Positions 30,147 through 38,543 of a stretch of 64,000 nucleotides of DNA are shown here, one piece after another (the first letter of the stretch is position 1; each line of letters starts with the position of its first letter). Origin of the DNA: Streptomyces sp. NBC_01497. GTDB lineage: Bacteria; Actinomycetota; Actinomycetes; Streptomycetales; Streptomycetaceae. The translations under genes and the position numbers were made by a program. The stretch spans positions 3,410,001 to 3,474,000 of the forward strand of contig NZ_CP109427.1 in NCBI RefSeq assembly GCF_036250695.1. The letters run 5' to 3'. The notes under the pieces were generated by a model. That model ran no database searches, was not told the origin of the DNA, and saw only the letters and a list, made by a program, of their open reading frames with translations.

Positions 30147-31450
30147 GCCGTATCTCCCGTGTCCGTGCGGGGGGTGAGTGCCCTCGCGGCCGTCTCGCCG
30201 GTGGTCCCCGCGACTGGTTCCGTGGCCGCCTTGGTGACGGACCACTGCGTCACGGGCATCGCCTGCCGCCATCCCGTGAATCCGCCCACCGGCACCGCCG
30301 ACGCGACGGCGAGCCGCACGAGTTCGCCGCCGTGACGCCCGTACCAGCGGGCGAGCAGCGCCTCCGACTCCAGCGTCACCGTGTTCGCGACCAGCCGGCC
30401 GCCGTCCGCGAGCGCCGCCCAGCACGCCTGAAGCAGGCCGGGCGTGGTCAGGCCCCCGCCGATGAAGATCGCGTCGGGCGGGCCCGGCAGCGCGGCCAGG
30501 GCCCCGGGGGCCGCGCCGGGGGCGACGGTCAGGCCGGGCACGCCCAGCACGCGCGCGTTGCGGCCGATGCGCTCCGCCCTGACGGGGTCCCGTTCGACCG
30601 TCACCGCGCGGCAGGCGGGATGTGTCCGCATCCACTCGATGCCGATGGAGCCCGAGCCGCCGCCGATGTCCCAGAGCAGTTCGCCGGGCGCGGGCGCGAG
30701 GGCCGCCAGCGTCGCGGCGCGCACGTACCGCTTGGTGAGCTGGCCGTCGTGCTCGTACGCGGTGTCGGGCAGTCCGGGTACGGCACCGAGGCGCCCGGCA
30801 CCGGGCGCGCGGCGGCATCCGACGGCCACGATGTTCAGCGGGTCGCCCGGCGGTTCGTCCCACGTGTCGGCGCTCGCCTGTACGTGCCGCTCGTGTGCGT
30901 CGTCGCCCAGCCGCTCCAGCACGTGCAGTTCGCTCGGGCCGTAGCCGCGTTCCCGCAGGAGTCCCGCCACGGCGGCGGGGGTCGTCGCGTCCGCGCTGAG
31001 AACCAGCAGCCGCCGACCGTCGTGGAGGGCGGCCGAGACGCGGTCCAGGGGCCTGCCCACCGCGCTGATCACCTCCACGTCCTCCTGCGGCCAGCCGAGC
31101 CGCGCACAGGCGTACGCCACTGAGGACGGATGCGGCAGGACACGCAGCCGCCGCGCGCCGACACTCTCCACGAGCGCCCGCCCGATGCCGTAGTGCAGCG
31201 GATCGCCGCTGGCCAGAACGCACACCGCCCGCCCAGTGTGCGCGGCGAGCAGCCCGGGTACCGCGGGCCGCAGCGGCGAGGGCCACGCGACGCGCTCGGC
31301 CCGCGCCTGCGGTGGCAGCAGGCCGAGCTGGCGCGGCGCTCCGATCACGACGTCGGCGTCGAGGAGCGCCCGCCGCGCGGGTTCGGCCAGACCGGCCCAC
31401 CCGTCGGCGCCGACCCCGACGACGGTGATGTGTTCGGCGGGGGGCGTCAT
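30143..31450 (-). CDS. cobL: Precorrin-6Y C5,15-methyltransferase (decarboxylating)
   Basis: This 435-residue bifunctional enzyme has an N-terminal CbiE-like methylase domain (ITVVGVGADGWAGL; VLASGDPLHYGIGRAL near residue 80). Its C-terminal CbiT-like Rossmann domain has ELLWDIGGGSGSIGIEWMR near residue 255 and DAIFIGGGLT. It methylates C5 and C15 and decarboxylates the C12 acetate. ATG 31450 is chosen because AAGGTGA precedes it by six bases; GTG 31459 is an alternative. It is the first gene of a two-gene cobL-cobM operon. Confidence 0.94.
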   Translation of the reverse strand: MTPPAEHITVVGVGADGWAGLAEPARRALLDADVVIGAPRQLGLLPPQARAERVAWPSPLRPAVPGLLAAHTGRAVCVLASGDPLHYGIGRALVESVGARRLRVLPHPSSVAYACARLGWPQEDVEVISAVGRPLDRVSAALHDGRRLLVLSADATTPAAVAGLLRERGYGPSELHVLERLGDDAHERHVQASADTWDEPPGDPLNIVAVGCRRAPGAGRLGAVPGLPDTAYEHDGQLTKRYVRAATLAALAPAPGELLWDIGGGSGSIGIEWMRTHPACRAVTVERDPVRAERIGRNARVLGVPGLTVAPGAAPGALAALPGPPDAIFIGGGLTTPGLLQACWAALADGGRLVANTVTLESEALLARWYGRHGGELVRLAVASAVPVGGFTGWRQAMPVTQWSVTKAATEPVAGTTGETAARALTPRTDTGDTA

Positions 31451-31658
31451 GCGGGTCACCTTGCGCAGCGGGGTCGGGGCGGGGGCACACGCGGGGGCCG
31501 GGCGGTGCCTCGCGGTACGCGCGGGGGTGAGCGCGGTACGGCGTGCGGGGCCGGCCGGTCCGCCCGGTCAATCTACCTGGGCGTCTTCCCGTGCCGGCCG
31601 GGCGTCCCCGCGCCGCCTCCCGGGTGCCCCGGCGGGCACGGACCCGCCGCCCGCGCGG

Positions 31659-32273
31659 TCAGCGCGGTGGCCGCAGGCCCGCGACGAGGAACCCGACCAG
31701 CCGGCGCGCGTCGTAGCGGGGATCGCTCTCGGCGCCGATGCAGAGGTTCCCGACGCCGCGCATCAGGTCGTAGGCGGCCACGTCGGACCGGATCTCGCCG
31801 GCGGCGGCCGCGGCGTCGAGCAGCCGGGTGCACACCGGCACGAGGCGGTCGAGGAAGTAGGTGTGCAGCGTCTCGAAGCCCGCGTTGTCGGCCTGCAGCA
31901 CGGCGGCGAGCCCGTGCTTGGTGACCAGGAAGTCGACGAAGAGGTCGATCCACCGGCCCAGGGCGGCGTGCGGACTCGCGCTGCTCTCCAGCAGGGCGGG
32001 ACCGGCCTCGGCGCAGGCCTCCACCTGGTGCCGGTAGACGGCGATGATCAGGTCGGCCCGGGTCGGGAAGTGGCGGTAGATGGTGCCCATCCCGACGCCG
32101 GCCCTGGCCGCGATGTCGCGTACCGGCGCCTCCACCCCCGACGTGACGAAGATCGCCGCGGCGGCGTCGAGCAGCGTGCCCTCGTTGCGCCGGGCGTCCG
32201 CCCTCTTGGACCGGCCGGTCCGCGCCGCGCCCTCGTTTCCGCCATTCACCGAGCCGCTCACCGCGTCACTCAC
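31659..32273 (-). CDS. TetR-family transcriptional regulator
   Basis: This 204-residue protein has an N-terminal helix-turn-helix around residues 25-70 (LLDAAAAIFVTSGVEAPVRDIA, GVGMGTIYRHFPTRADLI). The ligand-binding C-terminal domain ends LVGFLVAGLRPP. GTG 32273 is preferred because GGAAGGAG precedes it by seven bases. It diverges from the aldo/keto reductase gene with two tandem CGGAGC-N3-GTTCCG-like sites between them, so it probably represses itself and that reductase and responds to an unknown aldehyde- or ketone-related ligand. Confidence 0.9.
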   Translation of the reverse strand: MSDAVSGSVNGGNEGAARTGRSKRADARRNEGTLLDAAAAIFVTSGVEAPVRDIAARAGVGMGTIYRHFPTRADLIIAVYRHQVEACAEAGPALLESSASPHAALGRWIDLFVDFLVTKHGLAAVLQADNAGFETLHTYFLDRLVPVCTRLLDAAAAAGEIRSDVAAYDLMRGVGNLCIGAESDPRYDARRLVGFLVAGLRPPR

Positions 32274-32307
32274 CGCGGCACTCCTTCCACCATGGGACTT
32301 GCATAAG

Positions 32308-32346
32308 CGGAGCAACGTTCCGTATTGTTAGCGGAGCGAGGTTCCG
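32308..32346. promoter_or_regulatory. Tandem TetR-type operators
   Basis: CGGAGCAACGTTCCG (32308-32322) and CGGAGCGAGGTTCCG (32332-32346) are imperfect 15-bp palindromes spaced by exactly 24 bp. They lie 35-73 bases upstream of the TetR start and about 140 bases upstream of the reductase start. They are the best candidates for the binding sites of the adjacent TetR protein. Confidence 0.7.
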
Positions 32347-32482
32347 TTTGTTCATGATGTCAGAGCGGGAGCCCGGCGGCCACCTCACCCGCCGCACCGC
32401 ACCGCCCGCCGCACGGCGTCCGCACGCGACGACCTCGAACCACCCTCACGCCTCTCACCTCGCCCTCATGGAGGACAACGCC

Positions 32483-33502
32483 ATGCAGTACCGCACCCTG
32501 GGCCGTACCGGTGTACACGTCAGCTCTCTCGCGCTCGGCACGATGAACTTCGGCAGGATCGGACGCACCACCCAGGACGACGCGACCGCGATCGTCGACG
32601 CCGCTCTGGAGGGCGGCGTCAACCTCATCGACACCGCCGACCTGTACGGCGGCGGCGAGTCGGAGGAGATGGTCGGCAAGGCGATCGCCGGTCGCCGTGA
32701 CGACATCGTGCTGGCCACGAAGGCGGCCATGCCGATGGGCGACGAACGCAACCACCGCGGCGGATCACGCCGTTGGCTGGTCACCGAACTGGACAACAGC
32801 CTGCGCCGCCTCGGTGTCGACCACGTCGACCTCTACCAGATCCACCGGTGGGACCCGAGCACCAGCGACGAGGAGACCCTCTCGGCCCTGACCGACCTGC
32901 GGCGCGCGGGCAAGATCCGCTACTTCGGCTCCTCCACGTACCCCGCGTACCGCATCGTGCAGGCCCAGTGGGCCGCCCACCTGCACCACCTGGGCCGCTA
33001 CGTCACCGAGCAGCCCAGCTATTCCATCCTGCAGCGCGGGATCGAGACCCATGTGCTCCCGGTGAGCGAGCAGTACGGACTCGGCGTGCTCGCCTGGAGC
33101 CCGCTCGCGTCCGGCTGGCTCTCGGGCGCGGTCCGCGAGGGCCGGGAAGTCACCACCAACCGGTCACAGCTCATGCCGGAGCGCTTCGACACCACCCTCG
33201 CCGCCAACCGCGCACGGCTCGACGCTGTCGAGCGGCTGGCCGGGATCGCCGACGAGGCCGGGCTGACGATGATCCAACTGGCGCTCGGCTTCGTCACCGC
33301 GCACCCCGCCGTGACCAGCGCGCTCATCGGCCCCCGCACCCTGGACCACCTGCACGCGCAACTCGCCGCCGCGGACACCGTGCTCAGCGCCGACGTGCTG
33401 GACGCGATCGACGCCGTCGTCGCCCCCGGCACCGACCTCGCCGCACACGAGAAGCTCGACACCCCGCCCGCCCTGCTCGACCCGTCGCTGCGGCGCCGCT
33501 GA
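32483..33502 (+). CDS. Aldo/keto reductase
   Basis: This 339-residue (beta/alpha)8 NADPH-dependent oxidoreductase carries the catalytic tetrad: Asp and Tyr in NLIDTADLYGGGESE near residue 50, Lys in IVLATKAAM, and His in VDLYQIHRWDPST near 118. The C-terminal cofactor-binding segment is SALIGPRTLDHLHAQL. ATG 32483 follows GGAGGA by seven bases; an in-frame ATG at 32468 is less likely. Control by the divergent TetR protein is expected. The physiological carbonyl substrate is unknown. Confidence 0.9.
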   Translation: MQYRTLGRTGVHVSSLALGTMNFGRIGRTTQDDATAIVDAALEGGVNLIDTADLYGGGESEEMVGKAIAGRRDDIVLATKAAMPMGDERNHRGGSRRWLVTELDNSLRRLGVDHVDLYQIHRWDPSTSDEETLSALTDLRRAGKIRYFGSSTYPAYRIVQAQWAAHLHHLGRYVTEQPSYSILQRGIETHVLPVSEQYGLGVLAWSPLASGWLSGAVREGREVTTNRSQLMPERFDTTLAANRARLDAVERLAGIADEAGLTMIQLALGFVTAHPAVTSALIGPRTLDHLHAQLAAADTVLSADVLDAIDAVVAPGTDLAAHEKLDTPPALLDPSLRRR

Positions 33503-33609
33503 GCGTCCGGGCCCCGCGGCCGGTGAGCGTCCGCACTCCGGGTCGGTGAGCGTCCCGCTCCGGGGGTCGCCCGGCATTCCGCTCCGGGACCCGTGAGCGG
33601 CCGGACGCC

Positions 33610-33661
33610 GGGGCAGGGGCAGGGGCCGGGGCCGGGGAAGGGGCCGGGGAAGGGGCCGGGG
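33610..33661 (+). repeat. (GGGGNN)9 tract, strong G-quadruplex potential
   Basis: Nine runs of four G occur at an exact 6-base period, separated by CA, CC or AA. The tract lies 108 bases after the aldo/keto reductase stop and about 230 before the next start. It is followed at 33675-33800 by degenerate repeats built on CACCGCTGACCG, and preceded by three copies of GGTGAGCGTCC-like units. No gene is supported in 33503-33892. Confidence 0.9.
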
Positions 33662-33892
33662 CCAGTGAGCATCCGGACTGCCGCACGGCCGACCGCCCGC
33701 ACCACTGACCGTCCATACCGCGACCCGCCGACCGTCCGCACCGCTGACCGGCGACCGCCCGTACCGCTGACCGGCGAACCGACCGCACCGGTGACCGAAC
33801 GGGCTGCCCCGCACGGCAGGCCCCGCCGGCCCCCGGTCCCTCCCGTGCGCGGCCCGAGCGCGCGGCCGCTATCGATAAGGAGCAACGATTCC

Positions 33893-34768
33893 ATGTCGCA
33901 CACACCCCGGCCCAGCTTCGGGATCATGACCGCCCCCATGCAGGTCGGCTACCAGGACATCCTGCGCGTCTGGCGCGAGGCGGACACGGTCCCGGAGATC
34001 GAGCACGCCTGGCTGTTCGACCACCTCATGCCGATCGGCGGCGACCCGGCCGGCCCCGCCTTCGAGGGCTGGACGCTGCTCTCGGCCCTCGCCGCCCACA
34101 CCCGACGGCTGCGGCTCGGTGTGATGGTGACCAGCAACCGGTTCCGGCCGCCCGCGATGCTGGCCAAGATCGCCGCGACCGTCGACGCCGTCTCGGGCGG
34201 GCGGCTCGACTTCGGTATCGGCGCCGGCTCACGCCCCGGCCACCCCCTGGCCCGGCGCGAGTACGAGGCGCACGGCCTGCCCTTCCACGACTCCGCGCAC
34301 GCCGTGGGGAGCCTCGCCGAGGCCTGCACGGTCATCCGGCGGTTGTGGACGGAGGACGAGCCGTTCGACTTCCGCGGCACCTACCTCCAGCTCACCGGGG
34401 CGTTCTGCAACCCCAAGCCCGTCCAGCGGCCGGGGCCGCCGGTCCTCATCGGCGGACGCTCGTCCGCGACGCTGCGGGTGGTCGTCGAGCACGCCGACGT
34501 GTGGAACATCCCGGGCGGCGACATCGCCGACGCCGTCAGCCGGGGCGCGCTGCTGGACCGCTACTGCGAGGAGATAGGCCGCGACCCCGCCTCCATCACC
34601 CGCTCGATCCACCTGCCCGTCTCCTACGAACAGCCGGGCGCCACAAGGGACTCCATCGGGGAGGCACTCGACGCGGGCTTCCCGCACATCGTCCTCGGAC
34701 TGCCGTCGCCCTACCCCGCCGATGTCGTGCGGTGGGCAGCCGACGAACTCATCGGCCCGTCCGCCTAG
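33893..34768 (+). CDS. Luciferase-like (LLM class) probably F420-dependent oxidoreductase
   Basis: This 291-residue TIM-barrel protein shows LLSALAAHTRRLRLGVMVTSN, AVSGGRLDFGIGAGSRPGHP and PVLIGGRSSATLRVVVEHADVWN, like many actinobacterial F420-linked reductases. The start ATG 33893 has AAGGAG eight to ten bases upstream. It is on the same strand as the aldo/keto reductase but separated by 390 bases of repeats, so it likely has its own promoter. It shares the fold and layout of the enzyme at 28280-29122 but is clearly divergent. Substrate unknown. Confidence 0.82.
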   Translation: MSHTPRPSFGIMTAPMQVGYQDILRVWREADTVPEIEHAWLFDHLMPIGGDPAGPAFEGWTLLSALAAHTRRLRLGVMVTSNRFRPPAMLAKIAATVDAVSGGRLDFGIGAGSRPGHPLARREYEAHGLPFHDSAHAVGSLAEACTVIRRLWTEDEPFDFRGTYLQLTGAFCNPKPVQRPGPPVLIGGRSSATLRVVVEHADVWNIPGGDIADAVSRGALLDRYCEEIGRDPASITRSIHLPVSYEQPGATRDSIGEALDAGFPHIVLGLPSPYPADVVRWAADELIGPSA

Positions 34769-34863
34769 GCCGGACGCGCGGCCCGGGCAGCGGGCACCGG
34801 CACGAGGGTGGTGCGGGGAGCCCACGCAGCCGGCGCGGGGCGGGAGCGGATGCCGCCGGCCCC

Positions 34864-34909
34864 GAGGCGGGCAGTACGAGAGGCGGGCAGTACGAGAGGC
34901 GGGCAGTAC
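34864..34909. repeat. 16-bp tandem repeat, three copies
   Basis: GAGGCGGGCAGTACGA occurs at 34864 and 34880, with a truncated third copy at 34896-34909. The surrounding gap 34769-35050 shows no gene. Confidence 0.85.
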
Positions 34910-35050
34910 CGGCGGCGGCCCGGCGTGTTCACCGCCCGCCGCGGGGACAGCGAAACGGCCGCCGAATGATCTTCGACGGCCGTCTGCCCGTTCTGTTCCC
35001 GGATAGGCCCGCACAAGAGGCACGCTGAGGCGCGCGCCGTGCGCCCCGCA

Positions 35051-35317
35051 CTAGCGGCGGCGCGTCCGCGGGCGGTCGAGCGCCGCGATACCGAGCGCCG
35101 CGAGAGCGATCTGGATGATCCATTCGATCCAGTCGACCCCGTTCGTGTCGGCGACACCGACGGCGGACGCGATCGCGCTCCCGATCAGCGCCGCGACGAT
35201 ACCGATGACAATCGTCCACAGCACCCCGATGTGCTGCCGCCCTGGCACCACCAGCCGCCCCAGGAGACCGATGATGATGCCGATGATGATCGCCGAAATA
35301 ATGCCCGATATTTCCAT
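35051..35317 (-). CDS. GlsB/YeaQ/YmgE-family small membrane protein
   Basis: This 88-residue protein has three hydrophobic helices: GIISAIIIGIIIGLLGRLVVPG, the segment VLWTIVIGIVAALIGSAIAS, and WIIQIALAALGIAAL. The GLLGRLVVPGRQ motif is typical of the transglycosylase-associated (GlsB/YeaQ) family, which is stress-related in many bacteria with no settled biochemical role. The start ATG 35317 is supported by GGGAG. A basic C-terminal tail (RPRTRRR) is expected inside the cell. Confidence 0.88.
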   Translation of the reverse strand: MEISGIISAIIIGIIIGLLGRLVVPGRQHIGVLWTIVIGIVAALIGSAIASAVGVADTNGVDWIEWIIQIALAALGIAALDRPRTRRR

Positions 35318-35459
35318 GTCCGCTCCCTTTTCGCCGCACTGCTGCTGACAGTGGGTTACGTCGGAGCTTGTGCCCTCCCGGCGCGGGTTCACTCCAGCCG
35401 GGCGGCGGAACCGCGGGCCCCCGGCAGCAGGGGCCCCGGCCCCGCCACGGGCCGCCCGC

Positions 35460-35864
35460 TCAGCCCGCGCACCTGCGGTGGCGCCAGTCCCCGACGATCT
35501 CCTCGACGTCGAACGGCCGGATCCCGAGCGGCGGTCCCGGCGGGGGCTTCGCGAGCAGTTCGCCGATCCGCTCGTTGATCTCCGCGACGATCCGCCGCAC
35601 CTTCCCCTCCGACGGGGCGCGCTTCGCGGCGACCAGCGCGTCCTCGGCCTCTTTGCGCAGGGCGAGCGTGGGCGGCAGGTAGGAGAGGTTCTCCTGCCGC
35701 ATCTTGTCCTTGATCCACCACAGTTCGTCGTACGGCTTGTCCAGCCCTGCGAGCGGTTTGCCGGCGCCCGTCAGGCCGTCGAAGACACCGCGGTCCTGCG
35801 CCTCGCGGATCTGCCGGTCCACCCAGGTCTCGAAAGTGACACCCGGCGGCTTGCGTTCGGTCAT
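35460..35864 (-). CDS. DUF1992 (DnaJ-homologue C28 conserved) domain protein
   Basis: This 134-residue soluble protein has the domain's core: ETWVDRQIREAQDRGVFDGLTGAGKPL at the N-terminus (DRQIREAQDRGVFD shown), DELWWIKDKMRQENLSYLPP near residue 45 and a helical tail RRIVAEINERIGELL. The domain is shared with the eukaryotic DNAJC28 C-terminal region; its molecular role is not established. GAGGAGG lies seven bases before ATG 35864. It appears monocistronic. Confidence 0.85.
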   Translation of the reverse strand: MTERKPPGVTFETWVDRQIREAQDRGVFDGLTGAGKPLAGLDKPYDELWWIKDKMRQENLSYLPPTLALRKEAEDALVAAKRAPSEGKVRRIVAEINERIGELLAKPPPGPPLGIRPFDVEEIVGDWRHRRCAG

Positions 35865-35935
35865 CGGTGAGCCTCCTCTGCGAGCGCCACTGCGCGCACG
35901 GACGGGACGTCTCACACCAGCCTACGAGGGCCGCG

Positions 35936-36018
35936 CCCGCGCGCGAAGCCCCCGCCGTGTTCGGTTCGCTTCGTGCGTTCGCTGAGTTTCGCCGGGCCCG
36001 CGCGCGAAGCCCCCGCCG
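35936..36018. repeat. 22-bp perfect direct repeat, 61-bp spacing
   Basis: The same 22-base sequence, beginning CCCGCGCGCGAAGCCCCC, occurs at 35936-35957 and 35997-36018. It lies in the gap between the DUF1992 gene and the next leftward gene. No gene seems to be involved. Confidence 0.85.
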
Positions 36019-36120
36019 CCTCTCGCCGCCCGGCACGGGCCCCGCCGCGGGAACCGCGTCCGGCGGGGGCACCCAGCGGAGCCGCGCCGGACAGAGCCCC
36101 GGCGCCGCGGCCGCCCCCGC

Positions 36121-36714
36121 TCAGGAGACGGCCTTCACCTCCGGCGCCCAGTGCGGGTCGCGGCCCGTGAGGCCGAGCAGCCGCTCGAAGGGGTGCGCTC
36201 CCGCCGCGACCGGCACCTCGGGGCCGAACACGCCCATCGTGCGTCCCGTCGGCGCCAGTTCGGCGAACCGGTCGCCCACCTCGTCGAGGAGCGCGGCGTC
36301 CGACGCGGCCGGCTCGTACGGCCGGCCGGTCGCGCGGGCCAGGTCCCAGCCGTGCACGACCAGGTCGCCGAGGACCATCGCGCCCACGGTGCGGGCCGGC
36401 ATGGACATCGCGCCGGTCGTGCCCTCCTCGGCGCCGGGCGCCGCCCAGGCCGCGATCAGCCTGTGGGTCTCCTCGGCGAAGCCGGCCCGCCAGTCCCCCT
36501 CCAGCGGCAGGGACTGCTGGGTGAAGTCCGCGTTCCGTTTCGCCGCGAGCTCCTGGAAGTTGAGCACCACCCGGTACAGGTGACCGGCCAGCGTCCGCAC
36601 GTCGTAGGCGCCGCAGGGCGTGGGCAGGGACAACTGCCCGTCCTCGATCGCGCGCACGACCGGCACCGTGCGGGCCGCCGCGCGCTCCAAAAGGTCACTG
36701 ATCTTCTCGCTCAT
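36121..36714 (-). CDS. TIGR03086-type maleylpyruvate isomerase-like (DinB-fold) protein
   Basis: This 197-residue protein begins MSEKISDLLERAAARTVPVV. It shows the mycothiol-dependent maleylpyruvate isomerase N-terminal pattern (LPTPCGAYDVRTLAGHLYRVV near residue 30, VLGDLVVHGWDLARATGRP near 115), with the His residues that bind metal in the DinB fold. Such TIGR03086 proteins are numerous in actinobacteria and may be mycothiol S-transferases. The substrate is unknown. It is monocistronic. Confidence 0.8.
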   Translation of the reverse strand: MSEKISDLLERAAARTVPVVRAIEDGQLSLPTPCGAYDVRTLAGHLYRVVLNFQELAAKRNADFTQQSLPLEGDWRAGFAEETHRLIAAWAAPGAEEGTTGAMSMPARTVGAMVLGDLVVHGWDLARATGRPYEPAASDAALLDEVGDRFAELAPTGRTMGVFGPEVPVAAGAHPFERLLGLTGRDPHWAPEVKAVS

Positions 36715-36760
36715 GCCCCCGAAGGTAGGCGCGGGACCGCGGCCCGTCTTGAACAAACGC

Positions 36761-36836
36761 GTCACCGTGAACGAGCCACCGCGAACCCGTCACCGTGAAC
36801 GAGCCACCGTGAATGAGCCACCGTGAACGCGCGGCC
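36761..36836. repeat. Tandem units of about 15 bp around CACCGTGAACGAGC
   Basis: Five imperfect copies of CACCGTGAACGAGC-type units (15-base spacing, one 30-base interval) occupy 36761-36836. The rest of the gap 36715-37102 includes the promoter region of the SH3-protein gene, where I cannot place -35/-10 elements confidently. Confidence 0.75.
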
Positions 36837-37102
36837 GTATGGCCCGGCAGCGCGCAGCGCAAACTCGAACACCGTGCGTCACGGGAGCCCTCCGGCCCCC
36901 ACGGGAAGCACGAGGGCGCGGCAACGCCCGGCGTACCACCCCGTACCACCGCACGACCGGGTGATCCACCCCGGGTGCTCTGGCGGCGCACCGCTCGATC
37001 CCTGTCAAATGAGTCACAGAGAGAACACGCCGAGTAGTCGCGCGTTCCCTCATCCACTGGCCGACCGGCCACGGGGGATCAGGTTCCATCAAGGAGACCG
37101 AG

Positions 37103-37465
37103 TTGAGCCGTACATCCACGAACCGCCGCAACCTCGCGCCGAGAGCGCTCGCGGCCGCCGTCGCCACCGCCGCCGTGCTCACCCTGGCCGGCGCGGCTTC
37201 GGCCGTCGCCGCGGGTCAGGCGGCCGGCCCCGCCCGCATCCTGCCCGCGGCCGCGCCGAGCCACCAGGCCGCCGCAGTGACCTGCACGGTCAACGACAAC
37301 GGGGTCAACTACCGTAGCGGCCCCGGCGAGAACTACCAGGTCTTCGGCACGGTCAACAAGGGCCAGAAGATCAACGTCCGTGGCCAGCAGGGCAACTGGT
37401 ACATGGGTGACCTGTGGGGCGGGCGCACCGGCGTCTGGATCCACGTCGCCTATGTGACCTGCTGA
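37103..37465 (+). CDS. Secreted bacterial SH3-domain protein
   Basis: This 120-residue precursor has a Sec signal (Arg-rich start, hydrophobic ALAAAVATAAVLTLAGAAS, cleavage around AVA-AG near residue 37). One bacterial SH3 (SH3_3-like) domain follows, spanning residues 60-120: VNYRSGPGENYQVFGTVNKG, INVRGQQGNWYMGD and TGVWIHVAYVTC. The two cysteines (CTVN and the final C) could form a disulfide closing the domain. Such domains bind peptidoglycan stem peptides. The start is TTG 37103, with AAGGAG six bases upstream. A hairpin terminator follows. Confidence 0.88.
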   Translation: MSRTSTNRRNLAPRALAAAVATAAVLTLAGAASAVAAGQAAGPARILPAAAPSHQAAAVTCTVNDNGVNYRSGPGENYQVFGTVNKGQKINVRGQQGNWYMGDLWGGRTGVWIHVAYVTC

Positions 37466-37480
37466 CCCGGTCCGCACCCA

Positions 37481-37515
37481 GGTGATCCGGCCGCGCCGGC
37501 CGTGGCCGGATCACC
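37481..37515 (+). terminator. Hairpin terminator after SH3-protein gene
   Basis: GGTGATCCGGCC pairs perfectly with GGCCGGATCACC across an 11-base loop, 16 bases after the stop codon. Confidence 0.85.
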
Positions 37516-37619
37516 CACCGCACGTGGCCCCCGCGAGGACCGGCACCGTCTCGCGGGGGTCACAGCACACACGTCCGTACCCCCGGCGCTCCTCCTCCTC
37601 GGCGCCTACGATCGGACGT

Positions 37620-38468
37620 ATGGCTGCCCCACGGCGAGACACCCGCGGCATCGTCGATGCCGCGGGTCTCTTCACGCGCGTACGCTTCCGCCGGCGCGAG
37701 CCCGCGCCCGCGTTGCGCCCGTACCTGGAGCACTACTGGCTGATCGACTGGGACCTCGACGAGCCGTACGCGTCGCACGTCGTCCCGCACCCGTCGGTCA
37801 ACGTCGTCTTCCATCGCCCGGACGCGGCGAGCCGGCCGTTCGCCGAGGTCGCGGGCATCCGCGACGACCTGTTCGTGCAGAAACTCGCGGGCCGCGGCCG
37901 GGTCGCCGGGGCCCAGTTCAGGCCCGGCGGCTTCCGCCCCTTCTCGCCCGCGAGGCCCGTCTCGTACTGGACCGGCCGGCAGGTCCCGCTCGCCGAGGCC
38001 ATGCCCGTGAGGGACGACGACATCGGGGCGGTCCTCGGTCCCGGCGGCGAGGACGAGCGGGTCACCGCGCTCGACACGTACCTGCTGGATGTCCTCACGG
38101 CCGGTGGCGGCGGCGACCGTGGCGGCGACCGCACCGCCGCGCCCGCGGCACAGGCCATGGACCTGGCCGACCTGGTCCGGCACGACAGGTCGATGCGGCG
38201 CGTGGACCGGCTGTCCGAGGCCGCGGGGCTCTCACCCCGCTCACTGCAGAGGCTGTTCGGCGCGTACGTGGGAGTGGGCCCGAAGTGGGTCATCCTGCGC
38301 TACCGCATCCACGAGGCCCTGGAGCGCGCGGAGGCCGGCGGCCCGTCCGGTGCGGTCGACTGGCCGGCGCTCGCGGCGGAACTCGGCTACAGCGACCAGG
38401 CTCATCTCGTACGGGACTTCACCGCGACGGTCGGCGTGCCGCCGACCGCTTACGCCCGCCGCGTCTGA
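37620..38468 (+). CDS. AraC-family transcriptional regulator
   Basis: This 282-residue protein has a C-terminal AraC-type double helix-turn-helix: VDRLSEAAGLSPRSLQRLFGAYVGVGPKWVI at about 195-225 (core LSPRSLQRLF) and WPALAAELGYSDQAHLVRDF at about 250-270. The N-terminal domain opens with RYLEHYWLIDWDL-like residues (PYLEHYWLIDWDL) typical of the DUF6597/AraC group. A Gly-rich linker lies near 165. Targets and ligand are unknown. The next gene, an acetyltransferase, starts 75 bases downstream and may be co-transcribed. Confidence 0.9.
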   Translation: MAAPRRDTRGIVDAAGLFTRVRFRRREPAPALRPYLEHYWLIDWDLDEPYASHVVPHPSVNVVFHRPDAASRPFAEVAGIRDDLFVQKLAGRGRVAGAQFRPGGFRPFSPARPVSYWTGRQVPLAEAMPVRDDDIGAVLGPGGEDERVTALDTYLLDVLTAGGGGDRGGDRTAAPAAQAMDLADLVRHDRSMRRVDRLSEAAGLSPRSLQRLFGAYVGVGPKWVILRYRIHEALERAEAGGPSGAVDWPALAAELGYSDQAHLVRDFTATVGVPPTAYARRV

Positions 38469-38543
38469 GGCCCCGGACCGACCGGCGCCGACCGACGCTC
38501 CGGGCGGGGCGATTGTCGTACCCCTCTCCTACAGTGGCTCGGC

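Noticed and set aside
36761..36836. CRISPR-like short repeats
   Set aside because: Units are directly abutting with no unique spacers, and no cas gene is present; the same applies to the other arrays in the window.
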